NCBI GenBank assembly: GCA_963772805.1
Contig: CAVYYU010000005.1
Coordinates: forward strand, 186,001 to 250,000
Direction: 5' to 3'
Origin: Legionella_A sp963772805
Lineage (GTDB): Bacteria; Pseudomonadota; Gammaproteobacteria; Legionellales; Legionellaceae
Length of the DNA: 64,000 bases
Positions 35,701-44,485 of this stretch are shown here, piece by piece. A program made the translations under genes and the position numbers. The notes beneath the pieces are model-generated. The model made no database searches and had not been told where the DNA came from. It saw only the letters and a list, made by a program, of their open reading frames with translations. Each line of letters opens with the position of its first letter. Position 1 is the first letter of the stretch.

Positions 35701-35824
35701 GAAAAGAAATATTTGGAAAAAGTGCAACCGGTAAATTCATGGCGGAAAAAAGGCCACCTAGCGCGAGTATTGCAAGGAGGAATAGTAGAGACAGACGATG
35801 TCTTTGTAGCCAAAGTGCTATCAT
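32768..35824 (-). CDS. RND efflux permease (first system)
   Basis: This 1018-residue RND permease has the expected 12 membrane helices and two large periplasmic loops. The proton-relay aspartates in TM4 appear as GLIIDDGVVILEH, between the HAE type (VDDAIVV) and the HME type. It is the inner-membrane pump of a tripartite exporter whose adaptor and outer-membrane genes lie just upstream, in the order OMF-adaptor-pump. The ATG overlaps the adaptor stop by 4 bases. That gene order and the short adaptor recall heavy-metal or Hel-type systems, but the metal-binding residues cannot be judged here, so substrate is left open. IS copy 3 ends 13 bases beyond its stop. Confidence 0.93.
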   Translation of the reverse strand: MIALWLQRHRLSLLFLLAILALGGLFSAMNLPVALFPNISFPRIAVNVNAGDRPVDRMMIEVTRPLEQAIRAEPGVTNIRSISSRGSAEFSINFAWGTDMVTALLQIQSAINKIMPDLPIGTTFDARRMDSTVFPMLGLALTSTHDNLVELKDFADYQLIPLLSSIPGIANIESLGGEKAEFQVLIDPVKLQEKNLTFDEVMKALAANNVVTAVGRIEDFYRLYLILSDTRLHQLEEIEHSVIRSGANGVILLDDVAQIIKSTTPQWTRVSANGHDAVLVNIKQQLGANTVSIVKEVKARLLAYKNQIIEGIEIKTYYDQSELVVSSALGVRDSIIIGALLAAIILYLFLQNVRMTLIVALILPCVLATTVLLLSYFQMSFNIMTLGGMAAAVGLIIDDGVVILEHIMRRLSEDSKNESASGTVLVASMQMLKPLAGSSFGTIIIFLPLAFIGGVTGGFFKALAVTMAIALTISFFYVFLVVPLLGEKLLKPSDAKHLEMVGPYLGRLHKAYQQLMIGLMNKTYYLPMILIGLFTIGYVSYSQVGTGFMPHMDEGGFILDYIAPPGTSLTETDRLLRQVEKLITDTPEVDSYSRRTGLQLGGGITEANMGDIFIHLKPKPRRAIDKIMGEIRTKIQLTIPGLEIETSQLMEDVIGDLTAVPQPIEIKLFGDNLNILKDVANLVADKLGAVAGVVEVKNGIVISGDAVTIQVDRIKAALLGLDSDAITRQIHTMLMGNVVGQVQSSEKLVGIRVWTAKDLHQRIKQLQRLPLRTATGHYISLYRVATISIDEGQAQITRENQKTMIAVKARIDGRDMGSTMHDVKAMMQKIKLHPSIYFEYGGLYQEQQKSFFDLSIVFISALLLVMLLLLYLYENLYIVFSILITTLLSLSGVFLGLWLTGTELNISAMMGMTMIIGMVTEIAVFYFAELTSYPQHGKKELIASGLMRMRPILMTTIIAILALMPLALGIGTGSTMQQPLAIAIISGLLFAIPLVLLVMPIFYYQLWSKGKLDKASDN

Positions 35825-36897
35825 GTCTTTTGTTCCACTACGCTTAAATTGTTTGTCAACTCATAATTTCCCACTGTAACAACTTTCTCACCCACTTTTA
35901 GACCTTTGATGATATTGACCATCTTGCCGTTATCCTCACCCACGACAACCCAACGTAGCATTGCCTTGCCGTTATCAACAACAAATAGGTAAGGTTTTTT
36001 TTGTTGGTAGAGTACAGCGCTGTGCGGTACTGCAACCACCTTCATTTTGGGTTTTGTAATAATTTCTCCACGAACCATGCTGCCTGGAATTAGCTGCGGA
36101 GCATTTTTCAATTTTACTATCACATCGATTAGGCCTGTAGTCGCATCAACTTGGCCGGTAATATTTGCAATGGTGCTTAGGTGTTCTGATTGTTGATTCT
36201 CTAGGGGAGTAATAATTACCGGCATTCCAACTTGTAGCTTTACAATATCCTCATATTCCACTCCAAGACGTATTTGACGATTCTCACCATTTGAATAATT
36301 TAATAGTACGGAATTTGCCGGAACTATTTGCCCCGCGCTCACATTAACGGCAATCACTGTTCCGCCAACCTCGGCGCGTAGAATCGCGCCATTTTGATTT
36401 TGTTGTTGGTTTTGGAGATTAAGTAACTCTATTTTTGCTTTTTCCAAGTTTTGATTGGCGACTTGGACTTCCGCATTGGTTGCTAGAAATTGCTTGCGTA
36501 ATTCTGAAATCCGTTTTAATTCTTGGCTAGCAAACGTCACTGCAATTGTTGCATTGTCTATTGTAAGCTTGGCGTTACTACTGGGTGATATTTTCACTAA
36601 AGGATCATGGGGTTTAATTCGCTGTCCTGGAATAACAAAAATCTGCATGACCAATGCTTCATTTTGAATAGAAATTTGGTGAATTTCATCTGGAGGAAAA
36701 CTTACGGTGCCATAAGTTATGATGCTTTCTGACATTTCAATCAATTGAGCATGAATCGATGTTACTGATGCTGTTGGTAATTCCTCATGTGTTAATTTAT
36801 TTTTACTAATAAATAAATATATAAAGCCAAGAACCATCACAATGAATAGAAAATAAATAATGAATTTTTTTTTACTTATCATATATCGCTGCCTCAT
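35821..36897 (-). CDS. RND periplasmic adaptor (membrane fusion protein), first system
   Basis: The 358-residue adaptor has an N-terminal membrane anchor (KFIIYFLFIVMVLGFIYLF), a barrel-sandwich split by a coiled-coil hairpin (around residues 125-165, LNLQNQQQNQN), a beta-barrel domain and the final proximal domain (KGLKVGEKVVTVGNYEL). It would link the RND pump to the outer-membrane channel. Start may be Met1 or Met6 (ATG ending 36882). It overlaps both neighbours: 26 bases with the OMF gene and 4 with the pump. Confidence 0.9.
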   Translation of the reverse strand: MRQRYMISKKKFIIYFLFIVMVLGFIYLFISKNKLTHEELPTASVTSIHAQLIEMSESIITYGTVSFPPDEIHQISIQNEALVMQIFVIPGQRIKPHDPLVKISPSSNAKLTIDNATIAVTFASQELKRISELRKQFLATNAEVQVANQNLEKAKIELLNLQNQQQNQNGAILRAEVGGTVIAVNVSAGQIVPANSVLLNYSNGENRQIRLGVEYEDIVKLQVGMPVIITPLENQQSEHLSTIANITGQVDATTGLIDVIVKLKNAPQLIPGSMVRGEIITKPKMKVVAVPHSAVLYQQKKPYLFVVDNGKAMLRWVVVGEDNGKMVNIIKGLKVGEKVVTVGNYELTNNLSVVEQKT

Positions 36898-38245
36898 TCC
36901 ATAATCTGCCTAGTGCAATTTGCAAACCAATCATTTGTTCGGCCTTATTTTGCTTAAGAACTAATAATTTAAGCTCTTTATTAAATAAATCAGCGCGAAT
37001 ACTTTGATAGGTTATTTCCGTTATACTCCCTGTTTTCAAACCTTGAGACATCACTAGCTCTGCCTTTCTTATGTTTGGCAATTCTTTCGTTAATTCATAT
37101 TCGGCATTTGTTATTAGCTTCAAGTCTGCAACCAATGCTGCAATATCAGCTTGCGTTTGATGTAATCGGGCATGGTATTCGAAATTTAATTGCTCTCTTG
37201 TCGCATAAGCGATAGCAATAACACCTTGATTTCGATTGAATAGGGGAATATCAAAACTTAGATTAACCCCAATTGTATTGACAGTACCTGTATCTCGTCC
37301 ACGAGTCATTCCTAAATTAAAATGCGGGAACTGACCCAATATGGCTTGATATATCGCTTGCTCCTGATTTTCATAACCCGCACGCAAAGCCGTGAGATCT
37401 AATCGGTATATGCGAGCTTCATCAAATAAACTAACAGCATTTAATTGAGCTAATGTTTTTATTTTTGGTGGGCTTAGCGATACTCGTTCCGTCGGATTTA
37501 ATCCTAGCACCTGATTCAATTGCAATTGAGTGCTGGTTAGCATCCTTTGTAGAATTTGCAATTGATCTTGCTGATCCATATAAGCCGTTTGTCTTAAAGC
37601 ATATTCATCTATTTTCGCATCATGACGCTGCATATTATGAAGAGTTACGTCCAGTAGGTGTTTTGTAGAGATCTTGTTTTTTTTCGTCAAGGACACTTGT
37701 TGTTGCAGAAAATAAGTCCGAGTAGCTAATAGTTCAGCTTGATTGGCTAAAAGCCATTCTTGCCATGCTACATCATAATGAATTTGTTGATATTTTGCAT
37801 AAGCTGCATGTAGTTTTGCCTGTCTTGTAATTAATCCAGCAAAATCCCAACTTAAGTTAACACCAAAGGCATTGCCTAAAGGGATTGTTGGTGGATCAGT
37901 TTGATGTAGAGTCTTATCGAAGAGTAATCCTAATTGCGGATCGGGGAGTAGTCCTGCGTCAAATACCTGCTCTTTAGCAACTCCTTCCTTGGCACGTAAT
38001 GCTTTCAAATCAGGATTAAATAAAACGGCAACTACAGCTAACTCTTGTAAAGTAAACGGCTTAGTAAAATCAAGTTGAATCGGGGGAAGTCGAGAATGGT
38101 GCAATGCGGCGGCCTGATGCACCAAGGCATTTTTATTTAAAGTGGTTAATCGGTTTACTGAAACAATATTTTGCAAAGGCTTGGCCTCATAGCCAATACA
38201 GCTTGATAGTACACCTATCAAAATCAATAAGATAAAAGATTTCAT
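36872..38245 (-). CDS. TolC-family outer-membrane efflux lipoprotein, first system
   Basis: The product is a TolC-type outer-membrane factor of 457 residues, starting at the ATG ending at 38245; an ATG three codons earlier is also possible. The lipobox LSSC (Cys16) marks it as a lipoprotein. Two OEP repeats of long helical hairpins follow, with NPDLKALRAKEGVAKEQVFDAGLLPDPQLG and the conserved NLSFDIPLFNRNQG in the second half. It is the first gene of the OMF-adaptor-RND operon read on the minus strand. Confidence 0.9.
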   Translation of the reverse strand: MKSFILLILIGVLSSCIGYEAKPLQNIVSVNRLTTLNKNALVHQAAALHHSRLPPIQLDFTKPFTLQELAVVAVLFNPDLKALRAKEGVAKEQVFDAGLLPDPQLGLLFDKTLHQTDPPTIPLGNAFGVNLSWDFAGLITRQAKLHAAYAKYQQIHYDVAWQEWLLANQAELLATRTYFLQQQVSLTKKNKISTKHLLDVTLHNMQRHDAKIDEYALRQTAYMDQQDQLQILQRMLTSTQLQLNQVLGLNPTERVSLSPPKIKTLAQLNAVSLFDEARIYRLDLTALRAGYENQEQAIYQAILGQFPHFNLGMTRGRDTGTVNTIGVNLSFDIPLFNRNQGVIAIAYATREQLNFEYHARLHQTQADIAALVADLKLITNAEYELTKELPNIRKAELVMSQGLKTGSITEITYQSIRADLFNKELKLLVLKQNKAEQMIGLQIALGRLWNEAAIYDK

Positions 38246-38400
38246 GAAAACCATTTTAGTCCATGTATGAATTTTTATAGTGTCTTCTTTGAGAGAACCA
38301 TTATGAATTTATTGTGCAATATTTATCTGGAAATAACTAGAGCTCCTCTATAATGGGCTGTTACTTGCGGGTTCATTATATTCGAGCCGTGAAGCCCAAC

Positions 38401-38433
38401 ACCAAGCTACGACACTAGAGGTCGTGGCTTGGT
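38401..38433. terminator. Hairpin downstream of valS
   Basis: ACCAAGCTACGAC (38401-38413) pairs with GTCGTGGCTTGGT (38421-38433), 13 bp including one T-G pair, around ACTAGAG. It lies 10 bases after the valS stop (minus strand). No T-run follows, so it may be a Rho-assisted or structural terminator. Confidence 0.5.
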
Positions 38434-38442
38434 AGTATATTG

Positions 38443-41211
38443 TTAGAGTGTTTCTATTGTCACCCGATGATGCAACAACTTTTCTTTCGACAGCCGTGCC
38501 TGCGCTAATTTTTCTTGCTCTTTGGTGATAATTTCAGCGGGCGCCTTGTCAGTAAACATAGGATTATTCAGTTTACCTTCAGCTAACGTGATGTCTTTAT
38601 CAAGCTTAGCAATCTCTTTGTCCAAACGCATTAACTCAGCTTCTTTATCAATGAGTCCTGCCATTGGAATTAGTAGTTCCAAATCACCGAGTACGGCTGA
38701 GGCAGATATGGGCACTTCCTCCTTGGCATTCAGACAATTGATGCACGTCAATTTGCACAGTTGAATCAGCGTAGGTGAATACTTATCGATCAATTTTTGC
38801 ATGTCAGGGGTGATATTGCGAATATTTAACGGAATCAGCTTGGCTGGACTAATTGCCATTTCACTGCGTATTGTGCGAATCGATTGCACGGCTTTTTTCA
38901 GCCACTCAAGCTCTTCTTCAATCGTTTCGTTAATAAGCGCTTCTTCGATTTGTGGATAACCGGCCAGCATAATGGTATCACCATTGTCACTGGTCAATTT
39001 AGTGATTTGCTGCCAGATTTCCTCGGTAATGAATGGCATGATTGGATGCAACAGTTTGAGAATTTGATCAAGCACTTGTATCAACGTGCGGCGTGTGCCA
39101 CGTTTCATTGCACTCAGCGAGTGTTCATCATAGAGAATAGGCTTGGATAATTCCAGGTACCAGTCACAGTATTCATGCCAGACAAATTCATACAGGGTAT
39201 TGGCCAACAAGTCGAAACGGTAGGTTTCGTAGTAGTGATGGCAGCTAACTTTGGTGCGCTGCAGACGAGAGAGTATCCATTGATCAGCTGGGCTATATTG
39301 AAACGCGCCATCGCCAAAATCAATACGTTCTTCATCAGTGCTCATCGATACATAACGTGCAGCATTCCACAGTTTGTTACAGAAATTGCGGTAGCCTTCT
39401 ACACGGGCGAGGTCGAAACGGACTGTTCGCGCCGTTGAGGCGAGTGAGCAAAAGGTGAAGCGTAAGGCATCGGTGCCAAATGCCGGAATTCCTTCTGGAT
39501 ACTGTTTGCGCGTGGATTTTGCTATTTTTTCACGTGCTGAGTTGAGCATGAGATTGGACGTGCGTTTTTCGACCAGACTCTCAAGATCAATGCCATCGAT
39601 GATGTCGATTGGGTCAAGCACATTACCTTTTGATTTCGACATTTTTTTGCCTTCGGCATCGCAGATCAAACCGGTGATAATAATGTCTTTGAAAGGCACC
39701 TTGCCGGTGAATTTCAAGCCCATCATGATCATGCGTGCAACCCAGAAGAAGATGATATCGAAGCCGGTGAACAATACCGACGTCGGGTAAAATTGTTCCA
39801 TATCAATCGTGCGTTCCGGCCAGCCTAGCGTTGAGAAAGGCCAAAGAGCTGATGAGAACCAAGTATCTAACACATCTTCGTCTTGCTTTAAGGATACGGA
39901 TGGGTCTAGCTTATATTTGAAGCGAACATCGTTTTCACTATATCCGACGTAGATATGCCCTTGACTGTCATACCATGCCGGGATGCGATGACCCCACCAT
40001 AATTGGCGGCTGATACACCAGTCTTCAATATTTTCCATCCATTGGAAATAAGTTTTGCTCCAGTTTTCTGGAATGAAGCGGATTTCGCCGTTTTTGACGG
40101 CTTCAATGGCAGGTTGTGCCAAGGGTTTGGTTTTTACGTACCATTGATCCGTTAACAACGGCTCAATGATCACATTTGATTTTTCACCCCGGGGTACTTT
40201 TAATTTATGCGCGTCGACTTTTACCAGCAGGCCTTCTTTTTTTAAATCTTCAATGATTTGTTCACGGGCAACGAATCGATCGATTCCCTGGTAGTTAACA
40301 GGCGCGTTTTTATTGATAGTGCCTTTTTTGGTTAATATATTGATGATGGGCAGCTGGTGGCGTTTGCCTACTTCATGGTCATTGAAGTCGTGTGCAGGTG
40401 TTATTTTGACGCAGCCGGTGCCAAATTCCTGATCGACGTAGTCATCAGCAATGATAGGAATGGTGCGATCACACAAAGGAAGTTGAACTTGTTTGCCAAT
40501 TAAGTGTTTATAGCGTGGGTCATCGGGATTAACAGCGACCGCGGTATCACCTAGCATGGTTTCTGGACGGGTTGTGGCAACTACGAGCGATTCATCGGAG
40601 TCAACCAATGGGTATCGGATGTGCCAGAGGAAACCATCTTCTTCTTCAGCAATAACTTCCAAGTCAGAAATGGCCGTGCCAAGTTTAGGATCCCAGTTAA
40701 CCAGGCGTGTACCGCGATAAATCAGTCCTTCGTCATACAGTTGCACGAACACCTTTTGCACGGCGGCAGATAACCCCTCATCCATCGTGAAGCGTTCTCG
40801 CGTCCAGTCGGCGGAGGAGCCAATGCGGCGCATTTGGCGGGTAATATTATCGCCAGACTCTTCTTTCCAATCCCATACGCGTTGTAAAAACTGCTCGCGG
40901 GACATGTCTTTGCGTGATAGTCCTTCTCTGTCGAGTTGGCCTTCAACAATTAATTGTGTGGAGATACCTGCATGATCGGTGCCGGGTTGCCATAGTACGC
41001 GTGCACCCATCATGCGTTGATAGCGAATGACGATATCAATGAGGGTATGCTGGAAACCGTGTCCCATGTGCAGGTTTCCGGTGACGTTGGGAGGCGGCAA
41101 CATGATGCAAAAGTTTTTACCATCTCCCCGTGGTTCAAAATAATGGTGGCTTTCCCAGGTTTTATAACATGTTTCTTCTATGTCTTGTGGGGAGTATGTC
41201 TTGTCCATCAT
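38443..41211 (-). CDS. valS: Valyl-tRNA synthetase
   Basis: ValRS charges tRNA-Val and edits misacylated threonine. The 922-residue product is a class I enzyme with the HIGH-type motif in PPPNVTGNLHMGHGFQ, the KMSKS motif in GKKMSKSKGNVLDP, an editing domain between them (VATTRPETMLGDTAVAVNP), and the C-terminal coiled-coil arm (LMRLDKEIAKLDKDITLAEGKL) that is special to ValRS. It lies alone between two RND efflux systems that are all on the same strand. Confidence 0.98.
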   Translation of the reverse strand: MMDKTYSPQDIEETCYKTWESHHYFEPRGDGKNFCIMLPPPNVTGNLHMGHGFQHTLIDIVIRYQRMMGARVLWQPGTDHAGISTQLIVEGQLDREGLSRKDMSREQFLQRVWDWKEESGDNITRQMRRIGSSADWTRERFTMDEGLSAAVQKVFVQLYDEGLIYRGTRLVNWDPKLGTAISDLEVIAEEEDGFLWHIRYPLVDSDESLVVATTRPETMLGDTAVAVNPDDPRYKHLIGKQVQLPLCDRTIPIIADDYVDQEFGTGCVKITPAHDFNDHEVGKRHQLPIINILTKKGTINKNAPVNYQGIDRFVAREQIIEDLKKEGLLVKVDAHKLKVPRGEKSNVIIEPLLTDQWYVKTKPLAQPAIEAVKNGEIRFIPENWSKTYFQWMENIEDWCISRQLWWGHRIPAWYDSQGHIYVGYSENDVRFKYKLDPSVSLKQDEDVLDTWFSSALWPFSTLGWPERTIDMEQFYPTSVLFTGFDIIFFWVARMIMMGLKFTGKVPFKDIIITGLICDAEGKKMSKSKGNVLDPIDIIDGIDLESLVEKRTSNLMLNSAREKIAKSTRKQYPEGIPAFGTDALRFTFCSLASTARTVRFDLARVEGYRNFCNKLWNAARYVSMSTDEERIDFGDGAFQYSPADQWILSRLQRTKVSCHHYYETYRFDLLANTLYEFVWHEYCDWYLELSKPILYDEHSLSAMKRGTRRTLIQVLDQILKLLHPIMPFITEEIWQQITKLTSDNGDTIMLAGYPQIEEALINETIEEELEWLKKAVQSIRTIRSEMAISPAKLIPLNIRNITPDMQKLIDKYSPTLIQLCKLTCINCLNAKEEVPISASAVLGDLELLIPMAGLIDKEAELMRLDKEIAKLDKDITLAEGKLNNPMFTDKAPAEIITKEQEKLAQARLSKEKLLHHRVTIETL

Positions 41212-41291
41212 TCAACCTGTACACGAATTAAAGTCGTGGATTTTAACATAGTCGGTGGAACGTAGGACAGTATTAATCATATTTTGGGCGG

Positions 41292-41336
41292 AGTCACTGC
41301 ATTGAAATTGGATAAAATGACTTCAATGCAGTGACT
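41292..41336. terminator. 15-bp perfect hairpin between the second RND pump and valS
   Basis: AGTCACTGCATTGAA (41292-41306) and TTCAATGCAGTGACT (41322-41336) pair perfectly around a 15-base loop. On the minus strand it lies 18 bases after the RND stop, ahead of valS, and is probably the terminator of the adaptor-pump unit. T-richness after the stem is modest. Confidence 0.6.
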
Positions 41337-41354
41337 TTGATATTGTAAGTGTGT

Positions 41355-44300
41355 CTATAATTTAAAATCATGGCGATGATCAGCTGCAAGGTATGTATAC
41401 ATAGTGGGGACGACAAACAACGTGAAGCAGGTACCGACTAATAACCCAGATGAAATAACCAGACCTATATCAAAACGACTAACAGCCCCGGCACCAGAGG
41501 CAATTAACAGCGGCAATACACCAAACACCATCGCGGCGGTTGTCATTAAAATAGGGCGCAGGCGGATGGCGGCGGCTTCTTCGACGGCAGCACGGCGATC
41601 TAGATTTTTTTCTCGCTGCAAGTGATTGGCGAAATCAACAATTAAAATACCGTGCTTACTGATTAAACCAATTAAGGTGATCAGGCCCACCTGGGTATAG
41701 ATATTGATGCTGGCCAAGCCTAAATTCAGCGGAATTAACGCGCCACAAATCGACATGGGCACGCTAATGAGGATAATTAACGGGTCACGGAAGCTTTCAT
41801 ATTGTGCTGACAGCACGAGATAAATAATGATGATCGCGAGGAAAAATGCTAGAACCAACGAGCTGCCTTCCTGAACAAATTGTCGTGATTGACCACTATA
41901 GTCATATGAAAAGCCCTTGGGCAGGATTTTTTCGGCTTGTTCCTGTAGAAAATTAAGTCCTTGCCCCAGTGTGACACCTGGCATCATCACCGCTTGGATG
42001 GTGGCGGAATTGAGTTGTTGAAAATGCGATAAGGCATTTGGTTGCGTTTTCTCAACCGGGGTGACTATGGTGGAAAGGGGAACCATGACGCCGTGTGCCG
42101 TGCGTAGATAAATCTGCCCTAATTGTTGTGGCGTCAGGCGAAAACGTCTGTCTAATTGCGGGATAACCTGATAACTGCGGCCGGAGAGATCAAAAAAGTT
42201 AACATAGCCACCAGAAAGTGCGCTGGTTAAACTACTGCCGATAGCTTTCATATCCAGTCCAAGATCAGATGCTTTCGCGCGGTTGATTTGCAAGTCAATT
42301 TCAGGCTGATTAAAGCGTAGACTGTTGTCTGTATAAACAAATAAACCGCTTTGTTTCGCCTTATCCAGCAATTGATTCGACACATCCAGCAGGGTTTTAA
42401 AATCATTGGTGGTTTTAACGACGAACTGCACGGGTGTTCCGCCACCGCCACCGGGCAAAGGTGGCGGGATGACGGCAAATGTTTTAAGTCCCGTTACTTT
42501 GTCCAATTTATTTTGCAGCGGTTTTTTCATGGAGAACTGGCTTTGTTTGCGATGACTCCAAGGTTTTAGCACCATCCCTGAGATCGGCGTTTTGGCATTG
42601 ATGACAAAATAGTGTTCGGTTTCTGGAAAACTTTGATATATCTTGTCAAACGACTGACTGAATTTTTCCACATAATTTAGTGTGGCATATTGTGGGGCGG
42701 TACCTATCACAAAAAAGAACCCTTGATCTTCCTCTGGCGCGGTTTCGGCGGCTGTTTTGCTATATAAATAAGGCAAAATCATTAAGACTACGGCGGCTAA
42801 AAGCAGCATGATTTCCCGGGTATTGAGTAGACTGTGCAGCGCATTTTGATAGCGAACTCGTAACTTGTTAAAAACATTGTCAAGAAACTTCACAAATGTG
42901 CCGCTGCTTATTTCTGCGGAGAGTATTTTTGAGCACATCATTGGCGATAGGGTTAGCGCTACAATACCTGAAATGATAACGGTAGAGGCTAGCGTGAATG
43001 CAAATTCTTTAAATAGCGCGCCGGTTAGTCCTTGCATGAAACCAATCGGCGCATAAACGGCGGCCAGGGTTATCGTCATTGCAATAACGGGCATCGCAAT
43101 CTCGCGTGCGCCAATAATTGCCGCATCAAATCGTGATTTGCCTTCTTCGATATGGCGATGGATATTTTCAACTACGACAATCGCATCATCCACGACTAAG
43201 CCAATCGCGAGCACAAAGGCAAGCAGGGTGAGTAAGTTGATGGAGTAGCCCAAAAATAACATCAGGGTGCTGACGCCTATTAGTGATAATGGGATAGTGA
43301 CGATAGGAATCAGTACGGAGCGTATCGAGCCTAAAAATAAATAGATAACCACAACAACAATAAGTGCGGCTTCAATAATGGTGGTCACTACTTCTTTGAT
43401 CGAGGCCCTGATGAAATCAGTGGCATCGTAGACGATGGTGCCTGATAAGGACGGTGGAAACTGTTTTTGAATGGCTGGAAATGCTGCACGGACATCGCTA
43501 ATGACAGTCAGTGGGTTCGCTGTAGGCGTTGGGGTGATGCCGATAAAAACGGCTTTTTTACTGTCAAACGTCACCGACGTGTCATAATTTTGCGAGCCCA
43601 ATAGTACCTTGCCGATATCACGCAGTCGGATTATTGAATTGTTATCGCTGCGTACAATCAACTTACTGAATTCATCAGCGTTATTCAAGTTTGTTTGGGC
43701 TTTGATGTTGATGGCCACATACTCGCCTTTGGTGCTGCCGGCAGCAGTTAAAAAGTTATTGTTTGCAAGCACGTTGAATACATCGGACGGTGTGACATGA
43801 AGTGCTGCCATTTTAATCGGATTGAGAAATACGCGCATGGAATAGGTTTGCCCGCCAAGCAGTTCGGCTTTTGCAACACCGTCGACAGTTTGCAATTGTG
43901 GCTGTACGACACGGGTTGCATAATCGGTGATTTGCTGCGGGGTCATCTCGGTACTGTCTAAGCTGATATACAACAGATTGCCGGCGGTATCAGATGCTTT
44001 GATAATGATAGGTTGTTGTGATTCGGGGGGTAATTGGTTTAAGGTTTGTTGTACCTTGCTCATTACATCAGTAAATGCCACTTGCGGATCAAAATTGAGT
44101 TTTATGGTCAGGGTGATGGTACTAACCCCTTGGGTGCTTGATGACGTCATATAGTCAATGCCTTCAGCACTGGCAATGGCGGCTTCTAGCGGGGTGGTGA
44201 TAAAGCCAGCAATTAAATTGGCATCAGCTCCCGGGTAGGCGGTGGTTACCGTAATCACGGTATTATTCATGCGTGGAAATTGGCGAACCGGCATAGAGGT

Positions 44301-44387
44301 GATCGAATTGATGCCGAATAACAAGATTAACAAACTCACTACGCTTGCAAGTACCGGACGTTTGATAAACAGGTCAGTAAATTTCAT
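41355..44387 (-). CDS. RND multidrug efflux permease (HAE1 type), second system
   Basis: The 1010-residue pump is of the hydrophobe/amphiphile (AcrB/MexB-like) type: MKFTDLFIKRPVLASVVSL at the start, TM4 relay GLVVDDAIVVVENIHRHIEEG, and C-terminal RLRPILMTTAAMVFGVLPLL. It would pump drugs, bile-type detergents or fatty acids. The adaptor gene lies 98 bases upstream; no outer-membrane gene is next to it, so it probably uses a TolC encoded elsewhere, or possibly the OMF of the first system. Confidence 0.94.
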   Translation of the reverse strand: MKFTDLFIKRPVLASVVSLLILLFGINSITSMPVRQFPRMNNTVITVTTAYPGADANLIAGFITTPLEAAIASAEGIDYMTSSSTQGVSTITLTIKLNFDPQVAFTDVMSKVQQTLNQLPPESQQPIIIKASDTAGNLLYISLDSTEMTPQQITDYATRVVQPQLQTVDGVAKAELLGGQTYSMRVFLNPIKMAALHVTPSDVFNVLANNNFLTAAGSTKGEYVAINIKAQTNLNNADEFSKLIVRSDNNSIIRLRDIGKVLLGSQNYDTSVTFDSKKAVFIGITPTPTANPLTVISDVRAAFPAIQKQFPPSLSGTIVYDATDFIRASIKEVVTTIIEAALIVVVVIYLFLGSIRSVLIPIVTIPLSLIGVSTLMLFLGYSINLLTLLAFVLAIGLVVDDAIVVVENIHRHIEEGKSRFDAAIIGAREIAMPVIAMTITLAAVYAPIGFMQGLTGALFKEFAFTLASTVIISGIVALTLSPMMCSKILSAEISSGTFVKFLDNVFNKLRVRYQNALHSLLNTREIMLLLAAVVLMILPYLYSKTAAETAPEEDQGFFFVIGTAPQYATLNYVEKFSQSFDKIYQSFPETEHYFVINAKTPISGMVLKPWSHRKQSQFSMKKPLQNKLDKVTGLKTFAVIPPPLPGGGGGTPVQFVVKTTNDFKTLLDVSNQLLDKAKQSGLFVYTDNSLRFNQPEIDLQINRAKASDLGLDMKAIGSSLTSALSGGYVNFFDLSGRSYQVIPQLDRRFRLTPQQLGQIYLRTAHGVMVPLSTIVTPVEKTQPNALSHFQQLNSATIQAVMMPGVTLGQGLNFLQEQAEKILPKGFSYDYSGQSRQFVQEGSSLVLAFFLAIIIIYLVLSAQYESFRDPLIILISVPMSICGALIPLNLGLASINIYTQVGLITLIGLISKHGILIVDFANHLQREKNLDRRAAVEEAAAIRLRPILMTTAAMVFGVLPLLIASGAGAVSRFDIGLVISSGLLVGTCFTLFVVPTMYTYLAADHRHDFKL

Positions 44388-44485
44388 GTGGTTATCCCTT
44401 GTTAATGCCTGGATTATTTAACAGCATGCATCGAGCTTATGGTGTTCATTATTTTCAGTCGGTGATGACTGGGTTTATAGCAGCA